A stretch of 64,000 nt of DNA, from assembly GCA_001725155.1 (NCBI GenBank), contig MEFP01000002.1:248001-312000 (forward strand), written 5' to 3'. Position 1 is the stretch's first letter. Every line of letters starts with the position of its first letter. The stretch comes from Lysobacteraceae bacterium SCN 69-320. GTDB taxonomy: Bacteria; Pseudomonadota; Gammaproteobacteria; Xanthomonadales; Rhodanobacteraceae. Shown here one piece after another: positions 27,735-36,320 of the stretch. Made by a program: the position numbers and the translations under genes. The notes beneath the pieces are model-generated. The model was not told where the DNA came from and searched no databases. It saw only the letters and a program-made list of their open reading frames with translations.

Positions 27735-29945
27735 GTGAGCTCCAACGTTCGCGTGCTGCGACCACAGGACCAGACACGATTTGCCCGCCTCGGCGACTGG
27801 TTCGTCGACCTGGCGAGCAATCGCCTGTTGCGCGGCGAACGCGAGCTGCGGCCGACGCCGAAGGCGATGGCCGTGCTGCGCCAGCTCATGCTCGCCAACG
27901 GCGCGCCGCAGACGCGCACGGAATTGCTCGACACGGTCTGGCGCGACGCGTTTCCGACCGATGACGTGCTGACCCATGCGATCACCGAATTGCGCCGCGC
28001 GATCGAAGAAGATCCCAAGCTGCCGCGGCACATCGAGACGATTCCGAAGGTCGGCTACCGTCTGTTGACTCCGGTGGAATGGCTGGAGCAGCTGCCCGGC
28101 GCCGGCGCTGACGCCGCGGCGGAAGCCGCACCGGCGCCGCCGGCTGCTGTCGAAGCGCCGCCGAAACGGCCGCAGGGGCTCTGGGTCATCGCCGGATTCA
28201 TCGTCGCGGCCTGCGCGCTGCTGACCGTGTTCGGCCGCGCGCCGCCGCCGTCGCGCGTGGATCTGCGCAATCCGCTGTTCGCGCAGAGCGGCTTTCCGGT
28301 GCGGCCGGTCACAGCCGAGTCCGACAGCGAAACGTTTCCGAGCATTTCTCCCGACGGCACGTCGGTTGCCTATACGGCGCGCTATCCCGGCGACGACGGC
28401 CCGCACATCTACCTGCGCGGCCTGTCGGGTTCGCCGCCGATACGCCTGTCGCGCAGCGATTCCAGCGAGGAAACCTATCCGGTCTGGTCGCCCGACGGCA
28501 CGCAGATCGCGTTCCTGCGCATGCGCGGCGACGAATGCCGCATCGTCGTGGTCGCCGCGCTCGGCGGACGCGAACGTGAGGCGGCTGGCTGCGAACCGCA
28601 TTTCCTCGACTATTTCGACTGGAGTCGCGACGGCCGCTCGCTGCTGATCTCGCGTCAGCGGCAACTTGCGCCGGTCGACGGCAAGGAGCGCCTGGAAACG
28701 ACCAAGAGCCTGCACCGGCTCGCGCTCGAGGACGGTCAGGTGTCGCCGCTGGATTACCAGCGCGATCCGGGGCAACCCGATATCCAGCCGCGCGCCTCGC
28801 CCGACGGCCGGCGCATCGCGTTCCGCCGCGGCGCGGTTCCCTACAGCGACATTTTCGTCGTCGATGTCGGCGGCGGCGCGGCGCGCCAGCTCACGCGCCT
28901 GCGCGCGCGCATCCGCGGCTACGACTGGCTGCCGGACAACCGCCACATCCTGCTGTCGTCCGATCACAGCGGCACGCAGAGCCTGTATCTGCTCGACACG
29001 GAATCGGGCGATCTGGCCAATCTCGGCATCGTCGGCGGCAGCTATCCGGCGGTCAGCCGCGGCCGCGGCCTGGCCGTGTTCCAGCAGGACAACGCCGACA
29101 TCAACCTGCAGAGCTTCCGCTTCGACGCCGCGGCCGATGCGGCCGGCGAGGTCATCGCCTCGTCCACGCGCAGCGAGTCCTGGCCGGCTTTCGCGCCGAA
29201 CGACGACCGTCTCGTGTTCGTGTCCAATCGCGGCGGCGATTCGCAGCTCTGGCTGTTCGAGCCCGGGGCGCGCACGTCCTACCAGATCACGCACCACAGC
29301 AACGTCGAACTCAGCGCGCCGAACTGGTCGCCCGACGGCCGCCGCGTGCTGTATGTGGCGCGCGGCAGCGGCCAGAGCCGGCTGTACTCGGTCGAGGTCG
29401 ACTCCGGCCAGACCCGGCAGGAGAGCGAGGAAGGCGACAACGTGCGCTACGGCACCTATTCCTGGGACGGCCACAACATCTTCTATGTGTCCGACCGCGA
29501 CGGCGCCTGGCACATCTGGCAGCGCGATCTCGTCGCGCGCACGAGCCGGCGCCTGTCCGAATCCTCGGCCTACAGCGTCAGCGACGGTGCCGGAAATGGA
29601 AAACTGTACTTCGCCAACATGGGCGAAGGCGGCCTGTACGCGATCGACCTGGCGACCGGCACCGAAGAGCGCGTCAACAGCAATGTGCAGTTCTGGAACA
29701 TGAATGCCTGGCGCGTGGATCCGAGCGGGCTGTATTACCTCTACAGCGGCGAAGACATGAAACCGCAGCTGTTCGTGCAGTCCTGGGACGGCAGTCCGCC
29801 GCGGCTGCTGCGCAAGGTCGAATGGGCGCTGCCCGAAGGCGGCGTCGCGCTCGACCGCGCCGCGACGCGCGCGGTCCTGCCGGTCGTCGCGCGTGACGAT
29901 ACCGACATCATGCTGCTGGATCTGTCGGCGATTCTCGGGCCCTGA
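27735..29945 (+). CDS. CadC-like membrane regulator with TolB-type beta-propeller
   Basis: 736 aa one-component transmembrane regulator. Residues about 15-108 are an OmpR/CadC winged helix (ELRPTPKAMAVLRQLM, VLTHAITELRRAIEED, HIETIPKVGYRL), followed by a Pro/Ala linker, one membrane segment at about 148-168 (GLWVIAGFIVAACALLTVFG) and a long periplasmic beta-propeller of PD40/TolB repeats (SISPDGTSVAYT, VWSPDGTQIAFL, RASPDGRRIAFR, NWSPDGRRVLYV). The GTG at 27735 follows GGGGGGA and is preferred to an ATG at 27684. Ligand and target genes are unknown; no partner is adjacent. Confidence 0.85.
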   Translation: MSSNVRVLRPQDQTRFARLGDWFVDLASNRLLRGERELRPTPKAMAVLRQLMLANGAPQTRTELLDTVWRDAFPTDDVLTHAITELRRAIEEDPKLPRHIETIPKVGYRLLTPVEWLEQLPGAGADAAAEAAPAPPAAVEAPPKRPQGLWVIAGFIVAACALLTVFGRAPPPSRVDLRNPLFAQSGFPVRPVTAESDSETFPSISPDGTSVAYTARYPGDDGPHIYLRGLSGSPPIRLSRSDSSEETYPVWSPDGTQIAFLRMRGDECRIVVVAALGGREREAAGCEPHFLDYFDWSRDGRSLLISRQRQLAPVDGKERLETTKSLHRLALEDGQVSPLDYQRDPGQPDIQPRASPDGRRIAFRRGAVPYSDIFVVDVGGGAARQLTRLRARIRGYDWLPDNRHILLSSDHSGTQSLYLLDTESGDLANLGIVGGSYPAVSRGRGLAVFQQDNADINLQSFRFDAAADAAGEVIASSTRSESWPAFAPNDDRLVFVSNRGGDSQLWLFEPGARTSYQITHHSNVELSAPNWSPDGRRVLYVARGSGQSRLYSVEVDSGQTRQESEEGDNVRYGTYSWDGHNIFYVSDRDGAWHIWQRDLVARTSRRLSESSAYSVSDGAGNGKLYFANMGEGGLYAIDLATGTEERVNSNVQFWNMNAWRVDPSGLYYLYSGEDMKPQLFVQSWDGSPPRLLRKVEWALPEGGVALDRAATRAVLPVVARDDTDIMLLDLSAILGP

Positions 29946-30085
29946 ATCGCGCGGACGGCAGCTTGTCGCCGCCTGCTCCGCCCGTGTTCCCCGGCCACTG
30001 CAGCTTCGCGGCGCCGTCCCGCCTTGCAAAGGCGTCGGCACGTCGGCTCACCACCGGTCGGCGTTGTGCCCGCCGGCGCGCGCGG

Positions 30086-30439
30086 CTAGCGCCGACCGGC
30101 GATGAACCGCGTCTTCTGTTCCGGGGTGGGGCGCGGCATCGGCTCCATGCCGTTCGCGATCAGACGCACGTCGACGGCGATGCTGCCGCTTTGCCCCCCC
30201 AGGGCAAGCGAGGTCTCGGCGCCGGCGAGAACCTTCGTGCAGTCGAGAAAGAGCTCTTGACCCTGGCGCGGCGGCCGCCGCGTGCTGCAGATCGACAGCG
30301 GCACGCGCAGGTGCACGTTGGGCTGTCCGACGAAGGCGAATGTCGGATGGAGCTTCCGGAGCATGGCGCCGTCGAGCTTGGCGACAGCGAAGTCTTCCCC
30401 GGCTTCGGTGCATTGGCCGATCGCGATATCGAAGCTCAT
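30086..30439 (-). CDS. Hypothetical protein, 117 aa, second gene of a two-gene unit
   Basis: No signal peptide or membrane segment. Sequence such as SFDIAIGQCTEAGEDFAVAK and LALGGQSGSIAVDVRLIANG suggests a beta-rich cytoplasmic domain; the C-terminus is basic (PRPTPEQKTRFIAGRR). The ATG at 30439 has a strong GGAGGAA 7 nt upstream and overlaps the stop of the preceding gene by ATGA, a good sign that both are real. I recognise no family. Confidence 0.6.
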   Translation of the reverse strand: MSFDIAIGQCTEAGEDFAVAKLDGAMLRKLHPTFAFVGQPNVHLRVPLSICSTRRPPRQGQELFLDCTKVLAGAETSLALGGQSGSIAVDVRLIANGMEPMPRPTPEQKTRFIAGRR

Positions 30440-30720
30440 GCGTTTCCTCCATGGCCGCCCGGAAGGCGGATCAAGGTGTTCACGGCGCCGACCACATGCT
30501 GGTCGAGCAGCTTGCGCAGGCGCGTCTCGACGTTGGCAATATCGGCCAGGTTGGCCGGCGCGGACAGCGAATAGATGAAGCCATCGGCCTGATGGCGCGC
30601 CGCGCGGCTCACGTCGATTTGCGGCGTCTGCGCCGCGGCCCACCAGATTCGTTTGAGCAATGCCGGCCCGACGCTGGCGCCCGGCGCCAGACGAAACTGG
30701 AAATGCACGACGAGATACAT
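30436..30720 (-). CDS. Hypothetical protein, 94 aa, first gene of a two-gene unit
   Basis: Small soluble protein (YLVVHFQFRLAPGASVGPAL, GFIYSLSAPANLADIANVET). GGAGG lies 5 nt before ATG 30720. Its stop overlaps the start of the following gene, so the two are translationally coupled. The family is not recognised; the pair may form a complex, which is inference from coupling only. Confidence 0.6.
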   Translation of the reverse strand: MYLVVHFQFRLAPGASVGPALLKRIWWAAAQTPQIDVSRAARHQADGFIYSLSAPANLADIANVETRLRKLLDQHVVGAVNTLIRLPGGHGGNA

Positions 30721-30999
30721 GAAGCCTCCACTGTGGAATGGCCGGGCAGCGCGCCGATCGCCGATATCGGCGCGGCGAAATCTGCTTGGGCACGAATGAC
30801 GGACGGGAGGCTTTGGCAGCGCAATGAACTTGCGTGGTATTTCAGGCCGCTGGCGGCATGAGGACGTCTTGGGACTATGCGCCCGCAAGCGTAAGGGAAT
30901 GTTAAGGCGTGCAGGGCGGCGACGCCGCGCCCAGGGCCGCAGCGGCATTGCGCCACATCGGGCAGTGCCGCCCGGGCTTGCGCCCGGGCGGCGTCCACC

Positions 31000-31173
31000 T
31001 CAGCGACGGCTGTTGCGGGAGTCGTTCGCCGGCAGGAAACGGGTGGGTTCGACGGCTTCCTTTTTCAGCGGTTCGGCCGGTGCCTCCGGCTTGCGGTCGG
31101 CAGGTACTTCGGCCGGCACGGCCTGCGCCGGGCTGCCGGGAATGCTACGGACGGGGCTATTGGAGTTGTTCAT
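31000..31173 (-). CDS. Small Ala/Pro/Glu-rich protein, 57 aa
   Basis: 57 codons from ATG 31173 to TGA 31000, beginning MNNSNSPVRSIPGSPAQAVP and continuing with PADRKPEAPAEP and a C-terminal PTRFLPANDSRNSRR. The composition indicates a disordered, soluble protein. GAGGAA lies 8 nt upstream. A very stable 11-bp hairpin (30967-30977 with 30982-30992) follows the stop, without a T-tract. The 5' side holds several hairpins and an AT-rich patch. No family recognised. Confidence 0.5.
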   Translation of the reverse strand: MNNSNSPVRSIPGSPAQAVPAEVPADRKPEAPAEPLKKEAVEPTRFLPANDSRNSRR

Positions 31174-31230
31174 GGCAAATGTTCCTCGGAACCATCCGTG
31201 GCGAACTGCATCCCGGGGGAAATCGAGTCA

Positions 31231-31302
31231 ACGGGCGCAGCCCGTCGCTGACGCATGTACCGGAGCCCGGTACCTGTAGGGGGGGCTGTCCCGACATGTC
31301 GG
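31231..31302 (-). promoter_or_regulatory. Cluster of three inverted repeats upstream of the 57-aa gene
   Basis: ACGGGC-GCA-GCCCGT (31231-31245), GTACCGG-AGC-CCGGTAC (31257-31273) and the perfect palindrome CCGACATGTCGG (31291-31302) lie 58-130 nt upstream of the minus-strand start. They could be a structured mRNA leader or operator sites. No known riboswitch class was recognised. Confidence 0.35.
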
Positions 31303-31379
31303 AAGAGCGATGCGGCAAGATCGGGTCTCGCCGGCGAGGAGGTCTGGCAACCACCGGGGCACCCTACGCCCTGGGGTGT

Positions 31380-31480
31380 TAGTCGTGTGTTACGAGGATC
31401 CTTGTTGATTTTCTTTATCTGTTAATTTATTGGTTTAAAATTAAATCTTTCCTAATTTACTATAAGTATCAAAAATTGTC
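31380..31480. promoter_or_regulatory. AT-rich segment in divergent intergenic region
   Basis: About 100 bases of roughly three-quarters A+T in a GC-rich window, between the minus-strand 57-aa gene and the plus-strand beta-helix gene. It probably contains promoters for one or both and may attract xenogeneic silencers. On the minus strand TTGATA followed 17 bp later by AAGATT is one candidate. The remaining 340 nt to the beta-helix gene (31481-31822) shows no gene. Confidence 0.4.
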
Positions 31481-31822
31481 TCGCGCTAGCCCGGCCGCCA
31501 GGCGAGCACGCTGGCGCCACGCCGCTGCGGGCAAGGCAGAACACCGGTGTTCCGGGCGCCCCCGGCGCAGCGGAAATGCCCGTCTGTGACCGCATGATCC
31601 AGCTGCGGCGTACCCGCGCGGCCGCGCAGGGGCTTCGTCGTCTCAGGTTCTGATTGCGGCGTCTGTTCCACTGCGCAGACGCCGGTACGAACCGCATTCC
31701 GTCGCGAATCCCGCTCAGTCACGAACGCCATGCCGGCTGCGGCCGGCGGAATGTGCCTGCCTGCCGCACCGGCGGTCATGCCGGGATTCGCCTGACTCCA
31801 TGCACTTCCTTCAGGAGACAAC

Positions 31823-32797
31823 ATGAAGCGTAATTCCACGCTGTATCTGGCGCTGTCCGCCGCAGTCCTTGCGGCGACGGGCGCCCACGCGCAGATCGCC
31901 ATCAATGCGAGTGCCGCCGCCGCCGGCGGCGTCACGCCCGGTGACGCGCCGGGCTATCCGGTCACGCTGAGCCAGGCCGGCGCCTACAAGCTCACCGGGA
32001 ACCTGAGCCTGACTTCTGCCGATCCGAACAGCGTTGTCGTCCATATCACGGCAGCCAACGTCGATCTCGATCTCAACGGCTTCACGATCGGGAGCTACAA
32101 CGTCTGCGCGAACACCAGCAGCCACTACAACGGCCCCGGCAACGATTGTCTGAACCGCAAGATCTACGATCCGCTGGTGCTCGTCGAGGCGCCCTTCGCG
32201 CGCATCCACGGCGGCTATGTCGAGGGTAGCCTCGGCGACGGCATCTTCATCGCGAGCCTGCCGTCGCAGCCCGGCGGCAGCGTGCTCGACGATCTGCAGG
32301 TCACCAACAACCGCGGCTACGGCATCTCGTCGGTCGACGACGGTGCGGCCGTGCGCGACTCGCTGGTGACGCTCAACGGTTCCGGCGGCGTCGTCGTCGC
32401 GCGCGACGGCGTACTGCACAAGGTGCGTGTCTCGCGCAACAACGGCAATGGCGTGCAGACCGGCACCAATGCGCTGATCGAGCAGGTGACGTCGACCTAC
32501 AACGAGCTTAACGGCATCGCGGCCGACGGCGGCTCGGTCACGCAGGTCGAGGCCTCGTTCAACGGTGGCGACGGCGTCCTCGGCTCGGCGGCGGTCAGCT
32601 TCAGTCGTGCCCAGCGCAATGGCGGCGCCGGCTACCGCTACCCGGTCATGCTGACCCAGAGCAGTGCGTCGGACAGCCCGATCGGCTATGCCGCGCCGCT
32701 GACCGGCGGTTGTTACGGCAACTTCCACTCGCGCAACACCACCACTCCGATCCAGGCCGGCACGGGCTTCGTCGGCACGCTGACCGTCTGTCCGTGA
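31823..32797 (+). CDS. Secreted right-handed parallel beta-helix protein, copy 1
   Basis: 324 aa. Signal peptide KRNSTLYLALSAAVLAATGA then HAQ, followed by the motif AGGVTPGDAPGYPVTLSQAG and then short repeating turns with N-G or D-G ladders (NNRGYGISSVDDGAAVRDSL, NGSGGVVVARDGV, NNGNGVQTGTN), typical of pectate-lyase-like beta-helices. It ends in a Cys pair (GGCYGNF ... LTVCP). No catalytic motif is recognised; it may be a carbohydrate-binding or surface protein. ATG 31823 has CAGGAG 6 nt upstream. A related gene follows in tandem. Confidence 0.8.
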   Translation: MKRNSTLYLALSAAVLAATGAHAQIAINASAAAAGGVTPGDAPGYPVTLSQAGAYKLTGNLSLTSADPNSVVVHITAANVDLDLNGFTIGSYNVCANTSSHYNGPGNDCLNRKIYDPLVLVEAPFARIHGGYVEGSLGDGIFIASLPSQPGGSVLDDLQVTNNRGYGISSVDDGAAVRDSLVTLNGSGGVVVARDGVLHKVRVSRNNGNGVQTGTNALIEQVTSTYNELNGIAADGGSVTQVEASFNGGDGVLGSAAVSFSRAQRNGGAGYRYPVMLTQSSASDSPIGYAAPLTGGCYGNFHSRNTTTPIQAGTGFVGTLTVCP

Positions 32798-32844
32798 CCA
32801 CGCCGGCGGCGACGCGGCGTTCCCGATCTTTCCAGGAGCAATTC

Positions 32845-33834
32845 ATGTCTGCATATTCACTCATCGGCCGCGCCGCTTTCGCGGCGCTCGGTCTCGCGCT
32901 GGCTTCGGCCGCGTCGGCTCAGGTCGTCATCACTCAGGCTTCGGCTCTGGCCGGCGGCGTCAGCGCCGGCGATGCGCCCGGGTTTCCTGTCACGCTCAGC
33001 GAGACCGGTTCCTATGTGCTCGGCAGCAATCTGTATCCGCCGGGCGTCTCCGCGATCCAGATCACCGGCAGCAACGTTTCTCTCGACCTCAAGGGTTTCA
33101 CGATCGACGGCGGCGGGCGCTGTTCGCCGAACGGCATCGCGCCGGCCGTCGGCAACACCTGCGCAGGTACGGTGGCGCAAAGCTGGGCACTCGTGGACAT
33201 CGTGGCCCCGCGCGTGCGCGTGTTCAACGGTTCGATCGTCGGCAGCGCCGGTGACGGCGTCAGCGTCTGGGGCAATACGGCGTCGTCGGATCAGGTCCTG
33301 TCCGGGCACCGGCTCAACGATCTCGTCATCGCCCACAATCGCGCGCTCGGGCTGCGGGAAGTCGATTTCGGCGGCCTGTTGCGCAACATCAGGTTCCATC
33401 TCAACGGCCAGGAGGGCGCGTATCTCTCGCCGGAAGCCGTGGCCGAGAACGTGTATGCATCGCGTAACGGCTACGAAGGTGTCGTAGCCGTCAACACGCT
33501 CAATGGGCGCCGCGTCACGTCGGTCCTCAACGACGGCTCCGGTGTGTTCGTCGATTCGGGCCTGCTGTCGCTGGCCGAATCCAGCGGCAATTCCGGCGAT
33601 GGTTTCTACGGCTCTACCGACCTCGCCAACAGCCGCGCCTCGGCCAACGCCGGCAACGGCGTGGAATTCTCCAACCTCGCCTATGAGACGGTGCTGCTCA
33701 ACAACGGTGCCCGTTCCTACATCGCATCGCTGTCGGGCTGCTATGCGCGGCTGTACCAGCGCACGACGAGCGTGCTGACGCCGCAGGTGCAGGGCGGCAC
33801 ACCGCTGAACGGCAGCGTCACGGCCTGTCCGTGA
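32845..33834 (+). CDS. Secreted right-handed parallel beta-helix protein, copy 2
   Basis: 329 aa paralogue of the preceding gene: the same layout of signal peptide (ending SAASAQ), conserved AGGVSAGDAPGFPVTLSETG block, hydrophobic strand plus KGFTIDGGGRC, N/G-rich beta-helix turns, and a C-terminal SGCYARL ... VTACP. The two chains are alike throughout but diverged enough to be an old duplication. ATG 32845 has CAGGAG 7 nt upstream; the gap to copy 1 is 47 nt, so they are probably co-transcribed. Confidence 0.8.
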   Translation: MSAYSLIGRAAFAALGLALASAASAQVVITQASALAGGVSAGDAPGFPVTLSETGSYVLGSNLYPPGVSAIQITGSNVSLDLKGFTIDGGGRCSPNGIAPAVGNTCAGTVAQSWALVDIVAPRVRVFNGSIVGSAGDGVSVWGNTASSDQVLSGHRLNDLVIAHNRALGLREVDFGGLLRNIRFHLNGQEGAYLSPEAVAENVYASRNGYEGVVAVNTLNGRRVTSVLNDGSGVFVDSGLLSLAESSGNSGDGFYGSTDLANSRASANAGNGVEFSNLAYETVLLNNGARSYIASLSGCYARLYQRTTSVLTPQVQGGTPLNGSVTACP

Positions 33835-33873
33835 CCGGCAGCCTGTAACGGCTGGCGGCGCCGGTCCTCTGCG

Positions 33874-33899
33874 CATCGGCCGCCTGCGGGCGGCCGATG
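33874..33899. terminator. Strong hairpin between convergent genes
   Basis: 11-bp perfect stem (33874-33884 with 33889-33899), loop TGCG. It lies between the ends of the beta-helix gene and the PHP gene. No U-tract on either strand, so it may act as a transcript-end stabiliser rather than a classical terminator. Confidence 0.45.
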
Positions 33900-33942
33900 T
33901 CTGCGACAGCCTGGCGGTGGCGCCGCCGCCGGCGACAGAAGC

Positions 33943-35652
33943 TCAGCGAAAACCGTCGGCGAAGATGCGCTCACCGGGCGGAAGCTGGGTCACCCACAGC
34001 GGCGCGGACCAGAGCAGTGCGCCGTCGTCCTGGGTGATCTTGGCGTAGTAGAAATGTTCCCCGGCCGCCGGATTCAGGGTGGGCTGCGCCGTGCTGGCCG
34101 CCAGGGTCACGGTGCCGTTGCGGCCCGGCACGCCTTCGTAGATCTGCACCTGGCTGGCCGTGCGGCCGCGCGTGCTCGCGTAGTCGACGCGCAGGGCCAG
34201 CGTGCCGTCGTTGGCGAAGCGCTGGCCCATCAGGCGCTCGCCGCTCGTGAACAGGATCTGCGCAGTCTTGTCCATCGTCGCGAACACGCGGCGCGCCTGC
34301 AGCGCTTCGCGCAGGCTCGCCCTGGTCAGCGGCTGGCCCTGCGGAATCAGCAAGGCCGTGCGGTTGCCGTAGGACGCGCCCCAGTTCGCGCAGTGATTGT
34401 CCTGGTTGCTGGCCGGTGCAACGTGGTAGCCGCGTTCGAGCATCTTCTTCCAGACGCTTTCGTAGCTGCTGCGGCTGGTCTCGGATTCGTCGGTGGCCAC
34501 CGAAAAAGCCGAGCTGTTCAGCACCTCGCTGAGCACCATGACTTCGTCGCCGTCGGCGGAATAGCCCACGGCGTTGCCGTCGACGACGAACTGGCCCGAG
34601 CTGGCCGGATGGTTGAACTGGCCGAGCACTTGCTGGCCGCGCATAAAGGTATACAACGCTGCATAATCGCTCTTGGGTGTGTAGAAGCTGCCGATCAGCT
34701 GGTTTGACGAGTTGTATTCCCAGCCGTACAGCGCTTCCGAACCGATGATGTTGAGATGGCCGCCGTTGGTCGTGACGCCCCATTCCATGCCGTAGAGCGC
34801 GAGAAAGCCCGGATGCGCCGTGCTGTAGGCAGCGGCCGCGTCCAGCCCCGACTGGTAAAGGTTCAGCGCGTACTGCTGCGAGGCGTTCGCGTTGGTGCCG
34901 GTGGAGCGGTCGTACATGTGGTTGTGTTCGCTGGCGAGCAGGAAATCCAGCCCGTGCGCCTGGGCATAGGCATAGGCATCGCTCGGACCGAACGTGCCGG
35001 CCTGCGGCGTCTCGGCGTTGTTGCAGGTGCTCAGGTCGCCGCCGCCGTCGCTGTGGTTGGTCTGGCTGTGCAGGTTGCCGTAGTGGATCGCATAGCGCGC
35101 GTCGCCGGACGGCACGGCGATGCCGAGCTCCGTCGCGGCACTCGGCAGCGGCCGGAAATCGGCCGGCAGCGCCGCGCGCGGCGGCGCGCCGACGGCGATG
35201 TTCCAGTCCTCCAGCACGAGGTCGGACGCGCGCGCGATTGCGGCCGGCGCGGCCTGGGCTGCCAGCGCGGTCTGCAGATCCTGGGCGCTTCCGACAGCGG
35301 CGGCGAACTCCAGCCGGTAGAGGCCGCCGGCGAGGCGGCTGCCGGCCGCGTCGCGGCCGTCCCAGTCCAGATCCAGCCGCCGGCGCTGATTGCCGGCGAG
35401 CGCTTGGCCATTCCAGCTGCGCTGCAGCTTGCCGTCCGGCGCGAACAGTCGCAGCTGCCAGGCCACGGCGACGCCGGCGCGGCCCGGATACAGCAGCTGC
35501 ACGCCGATCGCGCGCGCATCGTCGGACGCCGCGTGGAACGGCGCATCCAGGGTGGCTTCGAGTTCGTCGTGTTCGTGCACGACCGTGGCGTCCGCGCTGG
35601 CCGCAGCCAACAGCAGACCGAGCGCGACGAGGCGCGCCGATAGCAAGGACAT
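33943..35652 (-). CDS. Secreted PHP-domain-like metal-dependent phosphoesterase
   Basis: 569 aa. Signal peptide (LLSARLVALGLLLAAASADA), an N-terminal beta-sandwich resembling FlgD-type Ig domains (about 40-120), then a PHP/amidohydrolase-like metal site: YGNLHSQTNHSDGGGD, SEHNHMYD, and further His/Asp segments (ASNQDNHCANWG). This resembles secreted PHP or DUF3604-type proteins; the substrate is unknown. The C-terminus is ERIFADGFR. ATG 35652 has AAGGGGGG about 7 nt upstream, and the ribosome binding site lies inside a 7-bp inverted repeat. Confidence 0.8.
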   Translation of the reverse strand: MSLLSARLVALGLLLAAASADATVVHEHDELEATLDAPFHAASDDARAIGVQLLYPGRAGVAVAWQLRLFAPDGKLQRSWNGQALAGNQRRRLDLDWDGRDAAGSRLAGGLYRLEFAAAVGSAQDLQTALAAQAAPAAIARASDLVLEDWNIAVGAPPRAALPADFRPLPSAATELGIAVPSGDARYAIHYGNLHSQTNHSDGGGDLSTCNNAETPQAGTFGPSDAYAYAQAHGLDFLLASEHNHMYDRSTGTNANASQQYALNLYQSGLDAAAAYSTAHPGFLALYGMEWGVTTNGGHLNIIGSEALYGWEYNSSNQLIGSFYTPKSDYAALYTFMRGQQVLGQFNHPASSGQFVVDGNAVGYSADGDEVMVLSEVLNSSAFSVATDESETSRSSYESVWKKMLERGYHVAPASNQDNHCANWGASYGNRTALLIPQGQPLTRASLREALQARRVFATMDKTAQILFTSGERLMGQRFANDGTLALRVDYASTRGRTASQVQIYEGVPGRNGTVTLAASTAQPTLNPAAGEHFYYAKITQDDGALLWSAPLWVTQLPPGERIFADGFR

Positions 35653-35654
35653 CG

Positions 35655-35675
35655 GAAATCCCCCCTTAGGATTTC
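35655..35675 (-). promoter_or_regulatory. Inverted repeat enclosing the ribosome binding site of the PHP gene
   Basis: GAAATCC (35655-35661) and GGATTTC (35669-35675) form a 7-bp stem whose loop contains most of the Shine-Dalgarno AAGGGG. Folding would hide the site, so translation may be conditional. Confidence 0.35.
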
Positions 35676-36143
35676 GCGCGCCCTGTACGGGCGCAGAGCC
35701 GTTCGGGCTGCGTCCTCGCTCCGATCGTCGAAATGGCGTGATCAGCCTGCGCCGTCATGGCCAGACTTCGGCAGCGGAGCTCCGCTCCACCGCCGCCGGC
35801 AGGCGCCGAGCCTGCACCGGCCGATCATAGCCGGCTCCTGCGACGGTTTCGAGGCGGCGGCGCGAAAGGCGCGCTAGCGGCAAGCGGCGCTGTGGTTGCG
35901 ATGGCCTGGACCTCGCGCCGGTCGCGCCCGCACCGCTGCCCGGGCGTCAGGGTCGGCACGCTTTCTGCGCGGCATGTTCCGCACGAAGATCGGCTTGCCA
36001 CCGCGCGTGGACGCGACATTCCGCTGACGGGACGATCGCCGTGCGTGGCGCGTGCCGCAGATCCGGCAGCGCAGCTGATGCGGCCGGAAAGCCGAGACCT
36101 CGCAGGGGCTTCAGGACCTCGGCGGATACGCCGAACATGCTGA
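35676..36143. other. Non-coding stretch between PHP gene and tRNA-Leu
   Basis: About 470 bases without a supported gene. A short GCGCCC/GGGCGC hairpin lies at about 35679-35694. No terminator with a T-tract follows the tRNA. Confidence 0.5.
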
Positions 36144-36230
36144 TGGTGCCGGTGGAGGGAATCGAACCCCCACTCCGTTTCCGGAAACAGATTTTGAGTC
36201 TGCCGCGTCTACCAATTCCGCCACACCGGC
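36144..36230 (-). tRNA. tRNA-Leu (CAA)
   Basis: 87-nt class II tRNA with encoded CCA: acceptor GCCGGTG/CACCGGC, anticodon loop CTCAAAA (anticodon CAA), extended variable arm (TTTCCGGAAACGGA region), T-loop TTCGATT. Confidence 0.97.
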
Positions 36231-36272
36231 ACAGGTGTCGCCGGCTTGAACGGCCGGCGCGGTAGGGCGGCG

Positions 36273-36278
36273 AGTATA
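36273..36278 (-). promoter_or_regulatory. Probable -10 element of tRNA-Leu
   Basis: TATACT on the minus strand, 43 nt before the tRNA, followed by a GC-rich discriminator. The -35 (TTCGCG, 16 bp upstream) is weak. Confidence 0.4.
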
Positions 36279-36320
36279 GCGGAAAGCGCGCGGCCGCGAA
36301 GCGCCGCGCTGTTCTGGATC

